Source: Planctomycetota bacterium (GTDB lineage: Bacteria; Planctomycetota; Phycisphaerae; Phycisphaerales; Phycisphaeraceae). From it: a stretch of DNA of 7,862 nucleotides. Below, in pieces: positions 1-5,110 of this stretch (position 1 is its first letter; every line of letters begins with the position of its first letter). The notes under the pieces are model-generated. The model ran no database searches, was not told the origin of the DNA, and saw only the letters and a program-made list of their open reading frames with translations. The stretch is taken from contig JAJUHR010000075.1 of assembly GCA_029267795.1 (NCBI GenBank), positions 1-7,862 on the forward strand, given 5' to 3'. Position numbers and translations under genes: made by a program.

Positions 1-1
1 G

Positions 2-1015
2 GTTGCCAGCGATAAGGGTTGGCAGGCCCTGAATGCGTTTAAGCAGCGTCCCGTCGATCAACCCTTCACGATCCACCTGCCGGACCCCAGTGAAGCGGGG
101 CGATACATCGACGATTCGTCTCCTACCGTGCAGCGGTTGGTCCGCAAGGTTCTGCCCGGACCGGTGACGTTGGTGGTGGACGTTCCGGATCGTGTGATCG
201 AGCAAAAGGTGCAGGCCCTGCGGTTGGGGGCCGAGGGTAAGGGGCGGCTGTACTTTCGCAACACCGTGGGGCTGCGCTGCCCGGACCTGGACGTGGCGCG
301 GCAGCTGCTGCGGCTGGCGGGCGGGCCGGTGGTGGCCAGCAGCGCGAACCGTCGCGGCCAGTCGCCGCCGATCGACGCTGAGGAGGCGGCCCAGGCGGTC
401 GGCGACGCGGCCGACCTGCTGATCGACGGGGGGCGTTGTCGTTACGCCAAGCCCTCGACGGTGGTCCGGGTGCGGCACTCCGGTGGGCTGTACAAGTGGA
501 CGATCGAGCGTGCGGGGGTGTACGACGAGCGGTTTATCCGCAAGCTGATGCAGTGGACGATGTTGATCGTGTGCACGGGGAACACCTGCCGGTCTCCGAT
601 CGCCGAGGCGCTGGCCAAGCAGATGGTCGCCAGCCAGCGGGGCGTGACGCCGGCCGATCTGGAGGCCAGCGGCGTGCATATCGTTTCCGCGGGCACGCAC
701 GCCTATCCGGGGATGGCCGCCAGCCCTGAGGCGGTGACGGCCATGAGCGAGCAGGGCATTGACCTTTCCAAGCACCGGTCTCAGCCGTTGACGTCCGAAC
801 TGATCCACGAAGCCGACGTAATCTACTGTATGACCGCGGCGCACCGGGCGGCGATTCTGTCGATGGTGCCCTCAGCGGCCGATAAAATCTTTACGCTGGA
901 CCCTGGGGGTGGGGATGTGGAGGACCCAATCGGGTTGGGGATCAAGGGCTACCGCCGCAGTGTGGAGCTGATCCGGCGGCAGCTGGCTCAGCGGCTGAAG
1001 GAACAACAGATATGA
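2..1015 (+). CDS. Fused threonylcarbamoyl-AMP synthase (Sua5/YrdC) and YwlE-type phosphatase, 5' truncated
   Basis: The reading frame is open from the first bases of the window, so the start lies upstream; 337 residues are visible. The first part is a Sua5/YrdC/YwlC domain, which makes L-threonylcarbamoyl-AMP from threonine, bicarbonate and ATP for t6A37 of tRNA in the cytosol. Seen are KQRPVDQPF (substrate-binding K and R, codons about 41-67), KVLPGPVTL, SSANRRGQ and the closing PSTVV. After a linker of only a few residues comes a complete low-molecular-weight phosphatase domain: P-loop CTGNTCRS with the nucleophile Cys at 572-574, SAGTHA, and the general-acid loop EDPIG at about 920-934. 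The Thr after Asn in the P-loop is typical of protein-arginine phosphatase YwlE rather than tyrosine phosphatases (family knowledge). There is no stop between the domains and no Shine-Dalgarno before the internal ATG at 548, so I infer one fused protein. Its stop overlaps the rpiB start by ATGA. Confidence 0.9.
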   Translation, partial: VASDKGWQALNAFKQRPVDQPFTIHLPDPSEAGRYIDDSSPTVQRLVRKVLPGPVTLVVDVPDRVIEQKVQALRLGAEGKGRLYFRNTVGLRCPDLDVARQLLRLAGGPVVASSANRRGQSPPIDAEEAAQAVGDAADLLIDGGRCRYAKPSTVVRVRHSGGLYKWTIERAGVYDERFIRKLMQWTMLIVCTGNTCRSPIAEALAKQMVASQRGVTPADLEASGVHIVSAGTHAYPGMAASPEAVTAMSEQGIDLSKHRSQPLTSELIHEADVIYCMTAAHRAAILSMVPSAADKIFTLDPGGGDVEDPIGLGIKGYRRSVELIRRQLAQRLKEQQI

Positions 1016-1554
1016 AGATCGCCATCGCAGCGGACCACCGCGGTACGGAAGTTTGTCGCCATCTTCGTACGTGCTTGCGGCACGACGGGTATGAGGTCGT
1101 GGACTTGGTGTCGCACGACGGCCGGCCGTGTGACTTTCCCGACATGGCATACCCTGTGGCGGTGGCCGTGGCCGAGGGCAGGGTCGATCGGGGGATCCTG
1201 ATCTGCGGCACGGGGATCGGGATGAGCATCGCGGCGAACAAAGTGCCGGGGGTGCGGGCGGCCCTGGTGCACGACGAGATCGGGGCGGACCTGAGCCGCC
1301 GCCACGTGGACGCCAACATCCTGTGCCTTTCAGCCGACATGCTCGGTCAACGGATCATCGACCGGATCGTCAAGACGTGGTTGAACACCGAATTCGAGGG
1401 AGGCAGGCACGCCCGGCGGGTGGACAAGATCAACGCGATCGAACATGGGAAAGACCCTTTGTCCACCGACAAAAGGCAGGTTCCACCGGCCAGCCGCGAA
1501 CAGATCGGCGATCCAACTTCCAGGTCGATCACCACCCAGCATCCCTCTTCGTAA
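1012..1554 (+). CDS. rpiB: Ribose-5-phosphate isomerase B (RpiB/LacA/LacB family)
   Basis: This 180-residue cytosolic protein should interconvert ribose 5-phosphate and ribulose 5-phosphate, or isomerise a related sugar phosphate. The family core fills residues 1-145: IAADH at the N-terminus (D8, H9), CGTGIG with the catalytic Cys65, the SRRH segment with proton-donor-type His98, and EGGRHARRV with the phosphate-binding R132 and R136. The core aligns with E. coli RpiB almost without gaps. Three oddities are visible. The usual HNDAN/HNNAN motif reads HVDAN (Val99 in place of Asn), the usual DYP motif reads DFP (Phe42), and a polar tail of about 35 residues follows the normal end near residue 145. 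The start ATG has AAGGA at 998-1002, nine bases upstream, and overlaps the preceding stop by four bases, so translation is probably coupled. The family call is secure; the exact substrate is less so because of Val99. Confidence 0.93.
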   Translation: MKIAIAADHRGTEVCRHLRTCLRHDGYEVVDLVSHDGRPCDFPDMAYPVAVAVAEGRVDRGILICGTGIGMSIAANKVPGVRAALVHDEIGADLSRRHVDANILCLSADMLGQRIIDRIVKTWLNTEFEGGRHARRVDKINAIEHGKDPLSTDKRQVPPASREQIGDPTSRSITTQHPSS

Positions 1555-1572
1555 TCGTGGGCGAGATGAGAA

Positions 1573-1600
1573 AAGCCCGCGGAGTGCACTCCGTGGGCTT
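1573..1600. terminator. 28-bp inverted repeat after rpiB, possible terminator
   Basis: The arms AAGCCCGCGGAGTG and CACTCCGTGGGCTT pair along their whole length, with one G-T (G-U in RNA) position; a real hairpin would leave TGCA as loop and a 12-bp stem. It lies 18 bases after the rpiB stop. On the + strand no T-run follows (CGAAG), while on the - strand the stem is followed by TTCTC. It may act as a + strand terminator or as an RNA 3'-end stabiliser. The hairpin is seen directly; its role is inferred. Confidence 0.55.
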
Positions 1601-1613
1601 CGAAGTCGCTCGG

Positions 1614-1661
1614 ACGGGGCAAAGCTCTGCCGGCTTTTTTTCGACGGGCCAAAGGCCTGCC
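1614..1661. repeat. Two imperfect 18-bp direct repeat units with internal dyad
   Basis: Unit A at 1614-1631 (ACGGGGCAAAGCTCTGCC) and unit B at 1644-1661 (ACGGGCCAAAGGCCTGCC) match at 15 of 18 positions and start 30 bases apart. Each carries a partial dyad; in unit B GGCC at 1647-1650 can pair with GGCC at 1654-1657. Both lie in non-coding sequence. They could be members of a dispersed intergenic repeat family, but only these two copies are visible here. Confidence 0.45.
1616..1641 (+). terminator. Weak hairpin followed by seven T, candidate rpiB terminator
   Basis: A short stem can form as GGCA/TGCC (1618-1621 with 1628-1631) or AAAGC/GCTTT (1621-1625 with 1633-1637), and T runs from 1635 to 1641. 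The T-run fits an intrinsic terminator on the + strand, but the stem is short, so the case depends partly on the strong palindrome just upstream. Confidence 0.35.
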
Positions 1662-1702
1662 CTACGATACGGGCTGCACAGCGGACCCTACGCGATTATT
1701 TT

Positions 1703-1731
1703 TTAGCCCCCCCGTGATTCATAGGGGCTAA
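1703..1731. repeat. 8-bp inverted repeat in the leader region of the membrane-protein gene
   Basis: TTAGCCCC at 1703-1710 and GGGGCTAA at 1724-1731 are exact reverse complements around a 13-base loop. The first arm is preceded by a run of T (1699-1704, overlapping the arm), and no T-run follows the second arm, so it does not look like a terminator for + transcription. It may be an operator or a 5' leader hairpin. Only the dyad itself is seen. The whole stretch 1555-1875 shows no convincing coding sequence on either strand. Confidence 0.4.
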
Positions 1732-1862
1732 CTTATCGTGCCGTGGGCGTGAGGAGCCGCTGCGCTCGCCTTGACAGGTTCAGACAAGGCGATGTCGGCC
1801 GCGGAAGTCGAAAAAACGCGCGGCTGGCGGTACCTTGTATTGCGGGTCGCGCGCGGCGGTTC

Positions 1863-1867
1863 AAGGG
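1863..1867 (+). promoter_or_regulatory. Shine-Dalgarno that favours the ATG at 1876
   Basis: AAGGG lies eight bases before ATG 1876. The in-frame alternatives are poorer: ATG 1792 has AAGG only two bases upstream, and TTG 1771 has GAGGAG 14 bases upstream. Confidence 0.45.
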
Positions 1868-1875
1868 CGGCACCG

Positions 1876-3255
1876 ATGCAGCAGATCGAACATCGAAGGG
1901 TCCGCGTCGAAGAAGTGGATTGGGACGGGGTCATGCGGTTTTGCCGCCTGTTCGGGGCGTTCCGCATGGCGGTCCACCCTTCCAAGCTGCTGGTCAGTCT
2001 GGTCATGGTCACGCTGCTTTACGTTGGCGGGCGGGCGATGGACTGGGTGTGGGGCCCGCGCGTGTACCCGGGGGAGCTGGCCTTGTACAGCAGCATGTCC
2101 GGCGAGAATTTCGACGACTGGCTCAACCAGAGCCGCACCGACTGGGGAAGCCACAGCGGGATTTTTCAGACCGCGCTGACCTACAAGGTGCGGGCCCTGC
2201 AACGGCTGGTGATCGCGGTGTCGGAGCTGGACCTGGGGCTCGGTCAGCTGGTGGAGCAGAACCGACACGACCCGAACACAGTCGTAGGTGCGTTGGAAGA
2301 CCTGGTCGTTGTGCTGCCCGGTTGGTTGCTGCGAGCCCACCCCTGGTTCACCTTGGTGTACGCGTTGTGGGCGGCGCCCCTGTGCGCGGTGTTTTGCGGA
2401 GCGGTGGCGCGCATGGCGGCTCTGCACGCGACACGTGATCAGCGGGTGTCGCCTGCCGGGGCGTTGCGTTTCGCTGCGGGGCGGTGGGTGTGGTTCTTGC
2501 TGACGCCGCTGCTCCCGCTGCTGCTGGCTGCGGTGCTGGGGCTGGGGCTGGCTGGCGGGGGTTTCGTGCTGTTTAACCTTCCGGTGCTGGAGGTGCTGGG
2601 TGGGTTGTTGTTCTTCCTTGCGATCGGCGCGGGCCTGGCGATCGCGTGCCTGCTGGCGCTGGAGGTGGCTGGTGGGCACCTGATGTATCCGGCGGTCGCG
2701 GTGGAGGACACCGACGCGTTCGACGCGGTCAGCCGGGCGTTTGGCTATGTGCTTGGCCGGCCGTGGCGATGCTTGTTCTACAGCTTCGTCGCCCTGGCCT
2801 ACGGGGCGGTCACGTTCGTCGTGGTGGGGCTGGTGGTTTTCTTGTCGCTGTGGATCACTCAGCGGGCGGTGGGCGCGTGGGTGTTCCGCGAGGTGGGCGA
2901 GGTGAATCGGTTCGAGGCGATGCTGCCGCCGCCTATGTTGGGGGATTTCTCGGTCGAACCGCGGTGGGCGGAGCTCGGGGTGTCGGGCAAGGCCGCGGCG
3001 GGGCTGGTGTGGGCGTGGGTGCGCCTGACGTTCGGCCTGCTGGCGGCGTACGCGGTGAGCTACTATCTCTGTGCCAGCACCTGGGTGTACCTGCTGCTGC
3101 GCCGCGCCGCGGACGAGTGTGAATTCGATGACGTGGCATTGGACGGACCCGATGGGAAGGGCGAGCGGCCACCCGCGACCGAGGCGGGCCCCCCGGACTC
3201 CCCGGACGTGACAGATGATGCCGAAGAAGCATCGGAGCGCGCGATTGGGCCGTGA
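1876..3255 (+). CDS. Conserved-looking polytopic membrane protein of unknown function
   Basis: From ATG 1876 the protein has 459 residues. I do not recognise a named family, though the layout resembles uncharacterised planctomycete membrane proteins. About six hydrophobic segments are visible, near residues 37-53, 155-176, 203-232, 237-262, 298-326 and 373-407. The large loop at 54-150 is polar and holds the YSSMSGENFDDW stretch. Between segments four and five sits AVAVEDTDAFDAVSRAFGY followed by GRPWR, which looks like an amphipathic conserved loop. The tail from about 411 is acidic and rich in Pro, Asp and Glu, so probably soluble. No transport or catalytic motif is apparent. The start is uncertain: in-frame ATG 1792 and TTG 1771 would add 28 or 35 residues, but ATG 1876 has the best ribosome binding site and begins just before the VDWDGVMRF segment. 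It probably has its own promoter in the preceding 300 bases, not identified. Confidence 0.85.
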   Translation: MQQIEHRRVRVEEVDWDGVMRFCRLFGAFRMAVHPSKLLVSLVMVTLLYVGGRAMDWVWGPRVYPGELALYSSMSGENFDDWLNQSRTDWGSHSGIFQTALTYKVRALQRLVIAVSELDLGLGQLVEQNRHDPNTVVGALEDLVVVLPGWLLRAHPWFTLVYALWAAPLCAVFCGAVARMAALHATRDQRVSPAGALRFAAGRWVWFLLTPLLPLLLAAVLGLGLAGGGFVLFNLPVLEVLGGLLFFLAIGAGLAIACLLALEVAGGHLMYPAVAVEDTDAFDAVSRAFGYVLGRPWRCLFYSFVALAYGAVTFVVVGLVVFLSLWITQRAVGAWVFREVGEVNRFEAMLPPPMLGDFSVEPRWAELGVSGKAAAGLVWAWVRLTFGLLAAYAVSYYLCASTWVYLLLRRAADECEFDDVALDGPDGKGERPPATEAGPPDSPDVTDDAEEASERAIGP

Positions 3256-3268
3256 GGCGTTTATTCAC

Positions 3269-3343
3269 ATGGAGCACAGCAGGGGGGCGAAAGCCGCCGA
3301 CAAAACCGAAGGTGCTGCGTCGGCGGCAGCCACAGAACCGTGA
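3269..3343 (+). CDS. Possible 24-codon leader ORF coupled to the next gene
   Basis: An ATG at 3269 with GAGG at 3254-3257 opens a 24-residue, Ala- and Glu-containing peptide whose TGA overlaps the GTG start of the following gene as GTGA. That overlap, and the lack of any good Shine-Dalgarno before that GTG, would fit translational coupling. Codon use is only mildly biased and there is no recognisable motif, so this may equally be chance. Confidence 0.2.
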   Translation: MEHSRGAKAADKTEGAASAAATEP

Positions 3344-3915
3344 TCGTTCCCTTTGAGCAACTCAGTCAACGGCTGGCGGCGCATCGGATCAGGCCGCAAT
3401 ATTCGAACAGCGGTCGCTTTGATTTCGAGCCGGGTGTTCAGGTCCAGCGGCGGTGTCTGATGGCGGGGCCGGACGCGAGCATTCGCGCGTCGCTGCGGCT
3501 GTGTTGCGCGGATCTACGCGCCGCGGAGGCGGTGGCCGCGGCGACCGCGGGGCACTTGGCGGAGCTGGGGGCCGCGCCGCTTTACCTGGTTCCCCACGTG
3601 CACTGGGAGCACGAGATGTTGGACCACTGCCCCGATGTGTGGCGGCAGGTGCTGCAACTCGCTGGACAACCGAGCGACGACCCGGGGCTGACCGGGGGCA
3701 ACGCGGTGGAGCTGGTGGCGGGGGGGATTCCCCTGGCGGCTATGATCCGGCTTCTGCTGCAAGGCCTGCAGCAGGCCGACGCTCTGCTGTTGGGTGAACT
3801 GCCGCTGATCGTGAAGATCCATCACCATCGGCAGGTGTGGTTCAGTTCGCCGGACACGGCCCTGTTGCCGGTGTTGCCGGAGGGTGTCCGGATCGCATGG
3901 GCCAGCAATCCATGA
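3340..3915 (+). CDS. Hypothetical protein with a His/Glu/Cys cluster
   Basis: This 191-residue protein is not a family I recognise. GTG 3340 is the only usual start codon between the upstream in-frame stop at 3253 and the internal ATG at 3460, so the long form is preferred; it lacks a clear Shine-Dalgarno. There is no signal peptide or membrane segment, so it is probably cytosolic. Third positions are GC-rich in the way of its neighbours, supporting real coding. Residues 45-80 are Ala-rich and helical in appearance. A possible metal-binding or catalytic group lies at 86-97 (HVHWEHEMLDHC: H86, H88, E90, H91, E92, H96, C97), and HHH occurs at 161-163 beside an aromatic strand. C55 and C56 are adjacent. 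It lies 84 bases after the membrane-protein gene and 83 bases before the binding-protein gene, so co-transcription is plausible but functional linkage is not shown. Confidence 0.7.
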   Translation: MIVPFEQLSQRLAAHRIRPQYSNSGRFDFEPGVQVQRRCLMAGPDASIRASLRLCCADLRAAEAVAAATAGHLAELGAAPLYLVPHVHWEHEMLDHCPDVWRQVLQLAGQPSDDPGLTGGNAVELVAGGIPLAAMIRLLLQGLQQADALLLGELPLIVKIHHHRQVWFSSPDTALLPVLPEGVRIAWASNP

Positions 3916-3998
3916 GACAGCGTTAAACCCGTCGTCCGGTGCGGCAGCGGGCGCGATCGATGGATGTAGGGGGTTGGGGCTTCCAGGATATTGTGCCG

Positions 3999-4976
3999 AT
4001 GTTTCATGCCCGGTTTCGATCCTGGCTGATGCGGGTGCGCCTGGGCGTGGCGTTGGTGACCTGCTGGGCTGCGGGTTGCGATCGGGGTTCCGCTCCAGAA
4101 GTCGGGGCTGCCGGGGCGAACGGGTCGATTCGCGTGGTGAGCTTGGCACCGGCGCTCACCCAAATGATCGTGGACCTGGGGAAACAGGACGTGCTCGTGG
4201 GGACGGCTCGCGAGGACTTGGCTGCCCCCAAGGGTCTACCCGTGGTGGGGGATTACCTCAACATCGACACCGAAGCCCTGGCGGTCCTGCAACCCACCCA
4301 CGTGGTAATGATGGTCGGCAAAGACGGCGTGCCTCCGCATTTGGTGCGATTGGCGGATTTGTACGGATTCGCGTTGGTGGCGTACCCATCGCCGTTGAGC
4401 ATCGAAGCGGTGTGCGGAATCCTGTCGGATAAGGGCGCACCCGGTGAGGGCAACGGCGAGGGGACACCAAGCCTCGGTCGGGTTTTGGGCGTGCCGGGCG
4501 AGGCTCGGACGCTGCGGGAAGGGATCGAACGTCGGTTGGCGGCTCTCTCGGAGGCGGTGGCGGGGGCCCCGAAGCGATCGGTGTTGATGGTTATCGGAAC
4601 GCACCCGATCGTCGCCAGCGGGCCGGGCACCGTGCACGATCAATTGCTGAACCTGATGGGCGGTCGCAACGCGGCGTCGGAGGCAGCGGTGGGGGCTCCT
4701 TCGTACGACCAGGAGCGGCTGATCAGGTTGGATCCGGAGGTAATCCTGCTGCTGTCCCCTGGGGCGCCCCCTCTAGAGGCGGTGGGGGTCGACCCGCGGC
4801 TATCGGACCTGCGTGGGCTGCCGATCCGAGCGGTGGTGCAGGAGCGGATCGTTCTGATCGACGACCCGCTGGTGTTGCTGCCCAGCAGCTCACTGGTTCG
4901 CGTGGGAGTGGCGATGGCCAACGCCATCCACCCCGAATTGGCGGATCGGATCGATCGTGCCGCTGCGTTGCCATGA
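3999..4976 (+). CDS. ABC importer substrate-binding lipoprotein (BtuF/FepB-type, Peripla_BP_2)
   Basis: This 325-residue protein should capture a cobalamin, haem or iron-chelate ligand outside the inner membrane and hand it to the permease encoded next. The start at ATG 3999 is preceded by AGGA at 3985-3988 and gives a normal lipoprotein signal: basic FHARFRSWLMRVR, a hydrophobic stretch, and lipobox AAGC with Cys27. An in-frame GTG at 3939 would add a poor N-terminal extension. The mature part shows the class III binding-protein pattern: IRVVSLAPALTQMI (44-57), the VGDYLNIDTEALAVLQPT segment (83-100) and the second lobe with VIGTHPIVASGPG (198-210) and YDQERLIRLDPEVILL (236-251). E92 and E239 fall where BtuF uses Glu to dock on the permease. 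A Gly/Pro-rich insert lies near 144-157. Asp follows the lipid Cys. Ligand identity cannot be told from sequence; the family call is firm. Confidence 0.88.
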   Translation: MFHARFRSWLMRVRLGVALVTCWAAGCDRGSAPEVGAAGANGSIRVVSLAPALTQMIVDLGKQDVLVGTAREDLAAPKGLPVVGDYLNIDTEALAVLQPTHVVMMVGKDGVPPHLVRLADLYGFALVAYPSPLSIEAVCGILSDKGAPGEGNGEGTPSLGRVLGVPGEARTLREGIERRLAALSEAVAGAPKRSVLMVIGTHPIVASGPGTVHDQLLNLMGGRNAASEAAVGAPSYDQERLIRLDPEVILLLSPGAPPLEAVGVDPRLSDLRGLPIRAVVQERIVLIDDPLVLLPSSSLVRVGVAMANAIHPELADRIDRAAALP

Positions 4977-5110
4977 GTTACGGGCTGGTAGGCTATGGCG
5001 GCTGTTTGGCGGCGGCATGGGCTGCGGGCCATCGGTTATTTTGTGGGTTAGACCGTAGGATCGAGTGGATCACGGGGCGGTGTGGCCATCGATGCGACGA
5101 ACTATCGTGA
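4973..5110 (+). CDS. Possible 45-codon ORF bridging binding protein and permease
   Basis: ATG 4973 overlaps the binding-protein stop as ATGA and the frame runs to TGA 5108-5110, past the permease ATG at 5092. The peptide begins MSYGLVGYGGCLAAAWAAG, mildly hydrophobic, and ends Cys/Arg-rich. Its third positions are less GC-rich than those of the flanking genes. It could serve only to keep ribosomes moving across the 115-base gap, or may be untranslated. Confidence 0.2.
   Translation: MSYGLVGYGGCLAAAWAAGHRLFCGLDRRIEWITGRCGHRCDELS

Noticed and set aside
548..1015. The phosphatase domain as a separate gene starting at ATG 548
   Set aside because: There is no Shine-Dalgarno before this ATG and the upstream frame enters the domain without a stop, so a fusion is the simpler reading.
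1771..1776. TTGACA, a perfect -35 consensus
   Set aside because: At 17 bases spacing the -10 position reads GTCGGC, which is unlike TATAAT, so I do not call a promoter.
1861..2679. Long open frame on the - strand opposite the membrane-protein gene (272 codons)
   Set aside because: It is rich in Gln, Arg, His and Pro, the typical antisense product of GC-rich coding sequence, with no motif, and lies wholly opposite a well-supported gene.
3939..3998. GTG 3939 as start of the binding protein
   Set aside because: It would put about 20 residues before the lipoprotein signal and has no ribosome binding site; ATG 3999 fits better.
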